Notes under the pieces: generated by a model
Databases searched by the model: none
The model's input: the letters and a program-made list of their open reading frames with translations, nothing else
What the model was told of the DNA's origin: nothing
Shown here: in pieces, positions 26,601-37,055 of the stretch
Position numbering within the stretch: position 1 is the first letter of the stretch
Layout of the letters: every line of letters begins with the position of its first letter
Source of the DNA: Elysia chlorotica
Lineage: Eukaryota; Mollusca; Gastropoda; Plakobranchidae
Length of the DNA: 64,000 bases
NCBI GenBank assembly: GCA_003991915.1
Contig: RQTK01000988.1
Location: forward strand, 62,001 to 126,000
Direction of reading: 5' to 3'
Program-made: the position numbers and the translations under genes

Positions 26601-29600
26601 GGGCGTATAAATTTCTATGTTGGTTTTGAACTCAACAGAATAATGTTGCATATGTAAAACCTTTAGGTAAGAAAACAGTTACACACACACACACACACAC
26701 GCATAAAAGCAAACATCACATTTTCACCTCGAAATTGCCTTTCATGGGTGTATTAAATAAAGTTTTGAGCCATGTGGTTACACCAGAAACTAAGATGAAA
26801 ATTTGCAGTCCCATACCTCCTGCTTCCCTCAGAAGACTGTATAGAAGAGACAGAGACCAGTCCACCTGGCCAACATTTACATAAGCTCTTGTCCTAATGC
26901 CAGACAGGGTGCCGCCTATCTCTTCTAAGGCTCTGCCTAGAGGAGATTTGGCAACAGCTTCTTGAGAGCTTTTTTTCTCTTGTTTCAATTCATTGGGCAC
27001 TGACTCGATGTTCTCATGGTCTCCAAAATTTTCTGTTAAAGTCTTGGTCTCTGCTAAATCTGCAAACAGTATCAGCATGCGAGCAATAGTGACTACCATG
27101 TAGCCTTCCACTGTAACAGAACTTGCTGATGCCTGAGGATCTAATGAAGAAATATAATTTTTTTTTATGTGCCAATTCATAAACAGATAAAATTAGGAAT
27201 TGTTCCTTTTTTAAGAGAGTATGTATAAATATTACAATTGGTCTATTGTGTTCTTCAGTTAAGAACATTTGCAATTTAAAAATTATTTATAAAGTTAAGA
27301 TGAAAAATATAATTTTTCTTTCTTTCGCAATTTCTAGATTTGATTGTAGCAACAAGTAACTTAATGCCAAGTGCTTCAAGTAAAAGAGCTGTTTCAATCA
27401 ATAACATTCAACATGTTTAACTGAGTACTGTTGGTTAAAATAATCTTATCTAAATCTTGACACCTTTAACGACTTTTCATGAAAAAAGAAAAGGCTACAG
27501 GCAAAAACGATATTTTGACAAAGAATCTTCAAGAAAAAAAAAAAAACAGGATATAATTATAATATCATCAGCATCTAAAATATTTACAAAATTTCACACA
27601 AGAAGTGTGCTTTATAGTGAAAATCTTTTAATGATTTGAAATGTTTCTATTGTTGCATTAACTAGGTTAGGATTGAATATAGCGTCTTGATTTTTTTTTG
27701 CCACTAAAATTAATAATTATGTTATTAGTATACAAGATTTGATTACAAAACGTCTTGAACTTCTAGCAACTAAAATAATATTGAAAAAAAAAACTGTTTA
27801 TGTTACGTTATCATCTGATAAGTGTTTTTTTTTTTAATGCATTAATTGTAACTATCATACTGAAAAAAAATAAAAACAAACATTTTTTTTTTATATTCTG
27901 AACATCATGTTTCTATATTTAACTCTCCATAGAAATTAGAGTTCAATACACAAATTCAAACAATAAATACCCCTTAGAAAAGCCAAAGTCAGTTCAACTG
28001 CCTCGTTTTCTGTCCACTTGTTTTCCTTGACCGCTTGACCTATCCAACACAAGGCAGATGTCCACAAGGATGTGCCTCTCTGCAGGCTTTCTTCTCTGAT
28101 GAGGGGCGCTAAGGCACGCATTATTTCCTTTAGAGTTACAGAACTCTGGAGATTGAAAGCAACAGGGTTTAAATTCTGAGTAAAGGTGTCATATTTGATT
28201 CCTGTTAAGAGCTAAGAAATCAATATGAATGTTAAATACAACTGTAGAGCATACTACTGTTGTTCTCCACTAGACATAAAAAGTATTCAAAATTATAACC
28301 TTTAAATACAGTTTCCTCAAATCAGACACAGAATTAAAATGAGAACAGTTTTATTTTTTTTTATCACAAAGATTCAAAATGTGCCACTCTTACACTTTTT
28401 TGGGTTCGGCTTGATCAGGCTTAAATTTATCTAGTTTCGGAAAAAATGTAGACATGATATGATTAACAAGGTTACAAATAACATGTTTGTATACCTCCAT
28501 TGAAAATTGTTTTTAATTCATTATAAGTGCTAAATAAACAATGCTCTGACTCATGTATGAAGAAAATAAATATTCCTTTAAAAGTGCGGCAAGCAGCCAA
28601 ACTTCTTTTCACAACCATGGTAAATATCAAAGTATGAATACTGACATTGTAATCTGCAAATTTGTATCTTTTTGAAAAAGAACTAGGACTGAAAGAAAAG
28701 ACTTACAATCTTTTTAAAACTGACATTACTGAAAAAAAAAAGAGGGCATGATAAAAGCAAATGCATTTACTTGGTTGTCTAATGACTGCAGATATCCTTC
28801 TTTAACAGGGGGAATCTGCTAGATAATTATTTGAGCCTACATTTCATCAACTGCACAAACTAAGCCAAACTGACTCTATAATCTGTGTCCATATAATAAA
28901 CCATACCAAGGTTTGAAGAACTCTAATAGAAGAGAAACGACTCAGACAGCAACACTAATACCAAGTTTTTATTTTATATAACATAAATGCCACGTTTGTT
29001 ACGCCTTAACTCTTTGAACAAAAAAAAACANNAANNANTNANNNNANTNAANNNNANNNNNNNNNNNNNNNNNNNNNNNNNNNNNNNNNNNNNNNNNNNN
29101 NNNNNNNNNNNNNANCAAAAAAAAAAAAAAAAAAATGTTCATGCATAAGCTAATATATAACTATACTTTCCACTTACAGTATCTACCAAGTTGATGAGCA
29201 TCTGACAGATAAAGCACTGAATCGCAGCTTTTGTGAATAATTCATGTGTAGTTAGACAGGACTGCAGAATTTCCCTGTAGCAAACAAAAAATATCATGGG
29301 TTAATAAAACAAATAAAAAATAGCCTACAAATATCAAAATGCTACTACTGCTATTTTGTACACAATGAGGTGGATAATTTCTCTAAAGCCGAAAACTGCA
29401 ATCACAATGAGTATTATAATTCAGCACAAAAAAAACACAGCTGCAACATTTATCTAAAATATAAAAATGTTGTTTTTTTTCAAGTTTGCCACATACTTAT
29501 CAAATATGGACTGTCTCCTCAGTACACTCCTGGCTTTTAAATAGCATAGCATTTCTTTCAATTTAAAAATAGAGCTAACTCATCAAAATTTTACTCTTGA

Positions 29601-32600
29601 TTTACTTCTTGATTTAGCAAAAATCTTAGGTAATATATATATATATATATATTATTCCATAATTTACTTTCCTTGATCATTCCTTGCTAACACTAACCTG
29701 ACAAGTTCTAGTACTTTAGAGTCAATGATACAACTGGGAGGAATAAGGCTCAAGCCCTCAAACACAAACACTAAGGGAATTGAACCCCAGCTGTTTTCAA
29801 GCACGATGTGTAGAAGATTGTTCAGGTATTCCACTGAAGAAAAAAAAAAACATTTATTCAAATATAAGTACAGAAAATGAAAATATAACATGAATCAATA
29901 AAACACTGCTATTGTTTTCCGGCAGGAGTCAAACTCATGTTATAGTTTACACGAGCACTGTACATCTCAGTAATTTAACTAACAGGGACAACGAAACCAA
30001 TGTTTTCTCTTCCACAGAAATCCTTATTTTAGTAAGGTAGGAAATTTGATTTGAACTGACACGGAGTTTGAGTATGTCTTCAAGATATCAAGAGTATATA
30101 AAATATATATGAATCAGTGACCTGATGCACAGAAATCATAATCATTTACATGCACAATCCTGTTGTAGCCACATATAAGTATTGGCTGGAATATCACAAC
30201 AATGCTTGGTGACCGGAAAATTGGTCTTATGAAAATGGGTAAAGTTTTCAAAATAATAAAGTTCAGTTGGATATCCCGATAACAATTTACTAGTTGATAA
30301 GATTTATTGGTGGACTTATTTGCTTGTTCTTCTATTGTATAAAATTGTCATTTAAGATCTTATTCATATTTTTTTTTTTAATTAAAAAACCCCCATTAAA
30401 ATCGAGGATGAAAATGAAAGTAATATTCAATCTTTGTATCTATTATGCCTACTTTTTTTTTAGGAAACATCTCAACAATGAAAAATATTTCAATTTAGGA
30501 CTTTTCATCTTTAATGTATTTATTCTTATGGTTTGAGTCATGTTTAGCAGATATATAATTTTCGATATAAAAATGATCCTTGATCAAACCGCCTAGTATT
30601 CCTGATCTGCTTCTGTGGCAGCATGTAAAAAAATTTGCACAGGATCCTATTTGGGAACATTAGATATGTGTTACTAGGATAGAGCTTCTCTCCTATATAG
30701 AACAGAAAAAAATCACCTTTCTGTTCCTTCTTGAGGGAAACAAATAGATGCGCAAAGAAACCCTTCAATGCTTTTCCAACAGGTGACGATTTTCCCAGCT
30801 CTGTTCCTTCATACCTGAAAAAGGTATTGGCCAATTTTTTTTTCATTAACTTCTTTTTTTCCTTAAAAAAATAATAGATTTCCATGACTTATCTCCTTTG
30901 CAAGAAAGCATACTTAGAATTTAAAATGACTCTTCTCAGCATATAGATCATTTAAAGACTAAAGTAATTGCTTTGTTTGGAGAGTTCATGACAGCGTGTA
31001 AAATATATAAGATTTGAAAAAAGAAAAACATCAACAACAACAAAACGAACAGTAGACTGGATATACCCTAGAAGTAATTCAAAATCAAGTTTTAAAGTGC
31101 TGAGCATGAGCCAGAAATGTAATGTTTGCAATTTAAGGCCACCACTTAAAACTTGATAGGGCAGCCTCATGATCTCAACTAATACCATTAGGTGAATAAA
31201 TGGTAAAGAGTTCACAAATATTGGAAAAAAATCAATCTAAAGGTGATATTAAAGCATAACTGTGCTTTTAGATTACTTTTGGCTAAAAAATCATGGAAAA
31301 AAAAGATAAGTTATTCAAATTCAATTCAACCTCTTTTAATTATGTTTGTTTCATCCTCACTCCATCAACATTTTCCTAGAGACTAAAAACAGGTTTTAAT
31401 AGATGAAAAGTAGTCTATATTTATCAGTAGATGAGCTTTAACTATCATTCTCACAGACAATTTTTATAAAGTTTATTCACACAGAAGAACAACTCATGAC
31501 TTTTGTATGGCTAGGTTAATTTTACCAAGTAACAAAATAATATGTTTAAATTGAAAGAAAAGAAACAAAACCCCAGAACAAAACAGGACAACAAGAATTT
31601 ACCTTGCATAGAGCTTGTTTTCTTGAAGATGTATAAGAAGATCATGTGAGAGAAACTGAAAACAAAAAAGAAAGGTGGGATTAAAAGACATAAATTGCAG
31701 AATTACATTATAATTAACAACAAAATGATGTTTTTGTTACATGTCTCAGATTTATGAGATAAAAATTGTCCAATGGCATTTCTATTCTTTCAATAGACAT
31801 AAATGCACCAGTGCCTCCCTCTAAACCAATTAAAAATACATTATAAATTGATGCTAAAAATTCAATTCCTCGCCATATTTTCTTATATGATTGAAAAGTT
31901 AAAGAGTGTTTAACATGACAAATTGCCTTGAATGTTTTTCCAGCGTTATCTGAATTTAATTTACTTAAAGCCTCATGTTTTGAAATACCTACCTTCAGCT
32001 GACCATGTTGAACTAAAGGAACATTCTGGAAATCAAGATTAAGTAGTGTACTGGCAGCCCATCTAGACATGAAATGGCTCTCATGATCAAAGCATCTTGT
32101 AATTATGGTTATGAGCCATGATGAGTGAAAACTTGAGAAACCTAGGAAGTAAGAAGAAAAATCATTATGGAAACGACCAAATAGGAATGCTTTTTATTCC
32201 AAAACTTTGACTTTATGATGGCCAAAAATTATGTTTTGTAACTATGTAAGACATTAAATGTCCATTGCTAATTACATGTATCAGTATAATAATGTTATGT
32301 ATCTAAAGGAAAAACTTGCAAACTACATTTAACAGCAGATCAACATATACAATAACAATCCTCTTTTCTTGGTTTATGTGAACATGAATAGAACATAATC
32401 CTGAATGGGTGCATAAGATTCGAGTTACAGCTACAGTCTATCTATTAAAAGACATGCACCTATTATACAATAGATATTCTAATTTTGTGCCACATGTGAT
32501 CAATGAAATATGTTTGGCAATAGCCCATCTAGTTTTAATAATACATGTATCTGGGAAAACTGTATTGAAGAGAATATTACCTTCTTTTGGAGATTCTGAA

Positions 32601-33992
32601 GCTGCTTCAATTAAATTTTGCATCCTTGGCAGCAATGGCTTTATTACATGAACCTGCAAAATATACACAACAGAACATGGTGTATGGCATTGGTTACAAT
32701 AAGCAAATGAAAATAATTTAAGAAAAACGTCCATATGTCTATATTTTATTAGACGAAATATAAAGAAGATGCATCCCCTCCAAAATTTAAGAAAGGGTTA
32801 CAAATCAATAACTTTGATATAAACAACTTAATGTTTATATTATTAAAAGCAAAATGACTTTTTTTTTACTAACCTGCTTTTCTTCTAGGACCTCAATTAA
32901 CAAAATGAAATCTTCCCATAATGCGGAGAGCTGTTTCTTGGCGTCTGGGGACCACCAAAATATAGGGGCTTCTATGTCAGCTTTCGTTATTGTGTTGACA
33001 CTGCATCCATTTTTCTCACTAGTATCCACCAATCTCTTGATCAGATAAACAGCTAGTTTTCTGTGCAACGGTTCTGAACTCACAATTCCTTTCTGAACTA
33101 TTAACCAAAAGTTGTTTGAGGCAATTCGGGTAGCGAGAACATCTTTTGATGAAATTTCCAGGGGAAAGAAGTTATTTTTGAGACAAAAGAAAACATAAAG
33201 CGATTTCCATTCGCTCTGCTTGCTTTGTTGAATTGTCGCACCTGAAGATACAGATGTATAACATGTCCAAACCTGATCTTCACATTTTTTTCTTAGCTCA
33301 GCTGGGAAAAATTCAAAAAGCTTTGCAAGTACAGTGAATGCTTTACTGAAAACTGAATTCTCCTCATCACAATAGACAGTGATGCTAAATAAATGAGTTA
33401 ATACTTCCTTCTCCTTCAGTCCCAGCTGTTCGACATTTGACATGAAACGTTGAAACAATCCTTTGTCTGAGAGAATGGCACGCAGAAGTTCTAAGCTTAG
33501 ATACTGATTAAGGGGTTCAACTTTACATTTGTGATATAGTTCATCTGCTAAGGGCAGCAGTATGTTGCCAACACTTTTTGCAGCTGAGCTCAGAGGAATT
33601 AGAAGCTGGATTATGACATTTGAAAGAGATTGGTCTTTAAGCTTTCTACAACAAGCAAGGATCAAGCTGACTAACAAACTCAAAGCCCTTCCTTTCTCTG
33701 AGTTGACCTTTTCTGATTCGGGGAGAAGGTGAAGGCTGTACAACAAGGGAAAGCAGATATCTCTCACAATGTGCTGGCACAAGTCTTCTTGAGTTTCTGT
33801 GATTGGCTGAACACTGTTGAACTGATCTAGTAATGAGAGAAGTTGAGAAAGTGATTTTGCATCAGCAAGGCAGGCTTTGAGTTCAACATCTGAAAATGCA
33901 GTATTGTCTTTGATCTTTGCTTCAAGAGATGCTGTTGCATGGAAAATAACTCCATACAATGAATGGTTGAGTGTGCAGTCCTTTTCAGACAT
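11630..33992 (-). CDS. TARBP1: TARBP1 / TRMT3: tRNA (guanosine-18-2'-O)-methyltransferase
   Basis: This is a nuclear/cytosolic SPOUT methyltransferase (yeast Trm3 orthologue) that 2'-O-methylates G18 in tRNA D-loops. There are 26 exons (minus strand): 33992-32874, 32653-32581, 32141-31993, 31655-31603, 30814-30717, 29833-29698, 29274-29178, 28145-27971, 27140-26817, 26023-25917, 24130-23984, 23306-23122, 22866-22614, 22263-22081, 20773-20592, 20358-20287, 18074-17840, 17488-17339, 16936-16853, 16497-16310, 15986-15905, 15045-14865, 13977-13786, 12941-12817, 12359-12223, 11828-11630. All have GT-AG borders and compatible phases, totalling 1641 residues (human about 1621). The long alpha-helical repeat region is followed by the C-terminal SpoU domain (about 1470-1620) with motifs [26 protein letters not shown] and [14 protein letters not shown] (SAM-binding trefoil knot). 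The IFWW motif near the end of exon 1 also matches the family. Exon 1 alone encodes 373 residues. A 5'-UTR acceptor precedes it at 34034. Confidence 0.95.
12026..12046. repeat. (GT)n microsatellite
   Basis: About ten GT units in the last TARBP1 intron. Confidence 0.9.
15292..15545. mobile_element. MITE-like inverted repeat in a TARBP1 intron
   Basis: The left end (about 15292-15325) and right end (about 15512-15545) are inverted copies of each other over about 33 bp with one mismatch. The outer parts read TGAAGACCACAGGGG and CCCCTGTGGTCTTCA. A third, internal copy of the inner motif AAAAACCGGACATGTCAC sits at about 15403-15420 in the left-arm orientation. The whole is about 254 bp, has no coding capacity and lies between TARBP1 exons 21 and 22. 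Short flanks CAAATG / CAAATA could be a degraded target-site duplication. The structure suggests a non-autonomous DNA transposon; the family is unknown. Confidence 0.65.
18309..19710 (+). repeat. Dispersed repeat family C, copy 1 (about 1.4 kb)
   Basis: This segment aligns by eye with 46577-47707 over most of its length. Shared landmarks are the GGTGTGAAAAAATGGGGTG block, TTACCTGGTTA, CCTGCAGGTGAT followed by ATATGTTTCAGTTCAA, and CAAACTATTCATTGATTTCA at the end. A tRNA-like stretch lies near 18950-19035 (minus strand GAGATAGCTCAGTCACCAGTG). The copy contains an internal direct duplication of about 47 bp (19451-19499 and 19545-19592). It occupies most of the TARBP1 intron between exons 17 and 16. 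No transposase or reverse transcriptase is seen, so it is probably non-autonomous. Confidence 0.65.
21150..21317. repeat. Hairpin-forming inverted repeat in a TARBP1 intron
   Basis: The arm at 21150-21206 (GATAAAAAG ... CGCAACTGAAGGACATG ... AAAACTAAC) is the imperfect inverse of 21256-21317 (GTTAGTTTTAGCGTGTCCCT ... CTTTTTATC). The spacer of about 50 bp holds CGCCTTTATTGGCTTCATCA. ATAATACTTAGG occurs just outside both ends (21030 and 21310) in direct orientation. The intron transcript would fold into a stem of about 57-60 bp. It could be a small fold-back transposon. Confidence 0.6.
24340..25750 (+). repeat. Dispersed repeat family D, copy 1, interrupted
   Basis: 24340-24680 matches 50580-50885 (ATGATCAACT.CTACTTTCTG, CTCTTTGAGTTCCCTGC, GGAAATTAAATAAAATCGAACATAC). 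Farther along, 25310-25350 resembles 50280-50330, and 25670-25740 (AAAGAGAAAGAATTATGTTTCA) resembles 51280-51345. GA-rich tracts (24270-24320, 24690-24810, 25085-25145) and a SINE (24808-25085) interrupt it. A second CTCTTTGAGTTTCCTG block at 25400 suggests two overlapping partial copies. All of it sits in the TARBP1 intron between exons 11 and 10. Confidence 0.55.
24808..25085 (-). mobile_element. tRNA-derived SINE, family A, alternative head
   Basis: The body is the family A body (GTCAGTTTAATGTGACAGGC, CATGGTATCTCC, ACAATATAGCCTATATCGTG). The head differs from the common one: on the minus strand it reads TGGCTCAAGTGGTAGAGCAT, then a loop with TCGCCAGATCAGGAGGTCGG and GATCTAATCCC. It is inserted within family D repeat sequence and next to a GA tract. 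The TARBP1 gene runs in the same direction. Confidence 0.75.
26681..26700. repeat. (AC)n microsatellite
   Basis: Ten AC units in the TARBP1 intron between exons 10 and 9. Confidence 0.9.
29031..29115. other. Assembly gap of mixed N and called bases
   Basis: About 85 positions are mostly N with scattered single A, T and C calls. Poly-A runs flank both sides. It lies in the TARBP1 intron between exons 8 and 7. The exon phases on the two sides join cleanly, so no coding exon need be missing. Confidence 0.95.
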
Positions 33993-34000
33993 TTTAAGTC

Positions 34001-34015
34001 TTATAGGTCAATCAT
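34001..34015 (-). promoter_or_regulatory. Upstream ORF of four codons in the TARBP1 leader
   Basis: On the minus strand the leader exon begins after a splice acceptor (polypyrimidine tract ending at 34034). It contains ATG ATT GAC CTA TAA, ending 8 nt before the main ATG at 33992. If the leader is used as drawn, this minimal uORF could dampen translation. The upstream leader exon was not identified. Confidence 0.45.
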
Positions 34016-34159
34016 AGGTTCTCCTGGAGTTTCCTGGAAAGAAAAAAAAATTGAGAAAATGTGTTATCCATAAAGACAAACATTATTGAATCAATTATAC
34101 TTCATGACAAAACCAAGCACTATCAACGCTTATATAATCAAATATTTCTTTTGACAAGC

Positions 34160-34385
34160 TTTGCTATAAGTTATATTGTGGACGGGCCCAAGACTAACGT
34201 TTGACAGGTTTACGTCCTGCCGCACAGAGACAGTGCGGGGATACCATGACTTTGTCTCAGCGCACCATAGTGACACGATCTAACTAGTAGTTTAGTGGTA
34301 GAAGTTGTCAGAGCGGGGCTCGAACGACGGATCTCCTGCTTCGAAAGCATGTATATATTCTAACCCAGGCCTACCGCACCCCTGA
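34160..34385 (-). mobile_element. tRNA-derived SINE, family A
   Basis: Body landmarks (CATGGTATCCCCGCACTGTC, ACAATATAACTTATAGC on the minus strand) lead to a head with CGTTCGAGCCC near 34325 and a diverged A-box region. It lies just upstream of TARBP1. Confidence 0.7.
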
Positions 34386-34729
34386 TTTTTGTGACTGATT
34401 GTGGGATTCAAAACGCAGACCTTTAACAACAAGCAAGTTGCAAAACAAGAGCTGTCTCTGTGGGGAATCTTGTGGTATTCTGGGTCAGTAATTATACCAG
34501 TTATAATGAGAATGATTACTAAGGTTCTATTTTAAGCCAATCTAGCCAAATTCAACCCAAAATAGAACAACACACTGCTAAAGGGAAACCTTCAAGCCAT
34601 ATCTGTCCGGTTTAACACTGGTCAGGTGTGTGCAAGGCGGACGTATTTGGTCGGATTATAAATACAGAAGACTGGAAATCTTTTGGTCGGATTTGGCATT
34701 GTTACACGTGAAAGGGTTAAAAACTGTAA

Positions 34730-35040
34730 TCTAGAATAGATCTAGATCTATATGCTGTACCCTTAGTTTCCCAAATGATTGAATCATGGAGGCACCCGTA
34801 CAGTTTCTTAAGTACAAAAAAGGTTTAGATCTAGATCTAGATCTAGATCTACATAGGATCTGTCAGTGTTAAAAAATAAAATATAAGGAACGGCTTCCGT
34901 ACCGGTACTTAAGTTTCTGTGTTTATTGTAGAAATAGAAGGTATAATATAGATTAGATCTAGATCTTAGTAAGCCGAAGTTATTTTTTTACCTAGATGTA
35001 TATCGTTTAAGTTATGATTAGATCTAGATCTAGATCAGGG
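34730..35040. repeat. Cluster of short AGATCT/TCTAGA arrays
   Basis: A tandem hexamer array of AGATCT runs through 34825-34851. Shorter runs of two or three units lie near 34735, 34955 and 35020. A similar short array occurs near 52890. They lie upstream of TARBP1, in the zone where its 5' leader or promoter would be expected. Confidence 0.7.
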
Positions 35041-35240
35041 CCATTCTAGAATACATCAGAGTACAAGTAGACTAGCTCGTACCGATAAAATGAACGTAAG
35101 AATGACAGAAGAGATTCGAACTTCAAACGCCCTCTATATACGTTCAGGTCACTAACCAATTTGAACTAAGCTACGTTTATAAATCCCTGATCTGAAAACA
35201 GCAATCAGCAATGCCAATGGACAAACGTGGGAGGCGACTT

Positions 35241-35314
35241 GGAGATGTTTACACGTTTCTAGATGAATGGAACAAATAGGAGATGTTTACGTTTCTAGAT
35301 GAATGGAACAAATT
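35241..35314. repeat. Direct tandem duplication, unit about 37 bp
   Basis: The unit GGAGATGTTTAC...TTTCTAGATGAATGGAACA occurs at 35241-35278 and again at 35279-35314 with a 2-bp deletion. This is a local duplication in the region upstream of TARBP1. Confidence 0.85.
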
Positions 35315-35784
35315 GGAATCCATCCCCTAGCAGTTTAAAACTTCTTTTTTAAAGCCTGGAGCTCTCTAGGGAATAAGCGAGCGAGCTCCGTGAACGCATT
35401 AATTTTACCTAAACTTACAATAATTATGTTTTCGTCGCCACTTATATGACGTTAGCTGACAACGTCGATGCCCGGATAAATTCACGCCATCGTTCTCTGT
35501 CATCACACTAATAATTATACGCACAGTATTGTGCTTTTCTTGATTTTTTTTTTTTTAATGTATTTCGAAAGCGGATTTCTTTTTAGTCCTAGAGCCTCCT
35601 TTTTGTTCTCGGCATACTATTTTCATTAATGTGCATTGTCTTGTTCTTGCTTTTGAGTCCTAAACTCCTAGTTTTTTTTTATTTTCCTTTCTCATAATTA
35701 TTAGAAGTAGCTGCGCATAATTAGACCCTGAAAATTGTATTTCTTTCATCAAAGTTGTTGAATGTTAGTCAAAGTGAAGCTTGA

Positions 35785-35995
35785 GTTTGTTGCTGAGCGT
35801 CCAGCGCCAGCACTATATAGACTTCATTGTAGGCGGGCCTCAAGAGAAACGTCTGACAATTTTACGTCCTGTCACACAGAGACAGTGCTGAGATACCATG
35901 ACTCCTGTATCAGTTGGTCATAATTGGTAGGGGAACGAAATCAGATAATAAATTTGTGACCGACCGTGGGTTTGAACCACGGCATGTTCCTCTAC
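35785..35995 (-). mobile_element. tRNA-derived SINE, family A
   Basis: The body carries GTCATGGTATCTCAGCACTG and GTCAGACGTTTCTCTTGAGG on the minus strand. The linker is shortened and the head contains GGTTCAAACCC near 35975. It is more diverged than the other copies. Confidence 0.65.
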
Positions 35996-36394
35996 ATGTA
36001 TAACAAAGACTATGACCAGGGACTCCCCGCCCCCCTTTCTAATAAAATCGAAACACGAGATCATGTTAGAAAGCACTTCTTGTGAAATTAATGATGGGTA
36101 TGTTATCAATGGTGGATTTGGCATTGCGTTGGCAAGTGTACCGCTTTATAGAAGTCACAATATTTGTAGGATAGAAGGTTCCACGGGATACTGTGTCCCA
36201 ATGCTAACGTCTGACAAATTTACACCAGCCAACCACTTTAAAATCTCTCAAACCAAACCAATGGGAAACAAAATGCAACAAACACATTTTCCCCTTTATA
36301 GGATCAAACTAGAAGAAAAGGAGATAGACAGACATGCGTTTAGACGCACTAAAGCACACTTAATTCAGAAAAATCATTCGCATAAAAGGGGGAG

Positions 36395-36560
36395 GGGCGC
36401 AAGCATTAGGGCGTTGGGCTGCAAATCGGAAGGTACCCAGTTCAATTCATACAAATTCATTTGTTCGATGATATTGTCCGTTGTTTGGGTTGGTGTCAGT
36501 AGGCCTAAAAACATTGGGAACCTAGGAGACATTAAACCAGCATAGAGCTTCTCTTCTACG
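36395..36560 (+). mobile_element. tRNA-derived SINE, second family
   Basis: A head on the plus strand reads GGGGCGCAAGCATTAGGGCG, then TTGGGCTGCAAATCGGAAGG and CCCAGTTCAATTC. This is a tRNA-like A-box/B-box layout. The tail has TTGGGAACCTAGGAGACATT and AAACCAGCA. The body does not match family A. Only one copy was seen here. Confidence 0.5.
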
Positions 36561-36584
36561 CAGGATTAAGTTTTAGTTTGTGTA

Positions 36585-36780
36585 TGTTGCTCAGCGTCCA
36601 ACCTCGGCATGTCATGGGTTATATTGAGGAAGGGTAACAACACTAACGTCTGACAATTTCATGTGCTGACACACGCTATCTACTATGTGTGCCACAGAGA
36701 CAATGCGGGGATACTATGACTCCAATCACAGCCAGCCACATTACTCGTAGTGTGCGAACATGCCAACTCCTTATCCTTCT
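36585..36780 (-). mobile_element. tRNA-derived SINE, family A, fragment
   Basis: Body landmarks GAGTCATAGTATCCCCGCAT and GTCAGACGTTAGTGTTGTTA on the minus strand identify the family. The tRNA-like head is missing or unrecognisable. A short insertion (about 36670-36690) duplicates the GTGTGCCACA part. Confidence 0.6.
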
Positions 36781-36968
36781 CAGCCCGGCACAGAAAATAT
36801 GCAACTATCTATTTTTAGTGGGGTTTTTTTATTTCTTGAGGCACGTAGGGTGTCGGCCGACGGATAACAGCTTGCGATAACGGGCCGACAACCTTTGCAT
36901 TACGACACTGAGGCTTATATTACAGTTATACTGATAGCAAGTCACACATAATCAAGCGTGCACGAAAA

Positions 36969-36972
<4 letters not shown>

Positions 36973-37052
<80 letters not shown>
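36973..37052. repeat. (CT)n microsatellite, about 40 units
   Basis: An uninterrupted CT run of about 80 bp. Read on the minus strand it is a GA tract, which makes a meaningless Arg-Glu repeat frame. Confidence 0.95.

Positions 37053-37055
<3 letters not shown>

Noticed and set aside
36012..36545. Plus-strand open frame of 177 codons
   Set aside because: It runs across intergenic DNA into a tRNA-derived SINE and matches no family; coding by chance.
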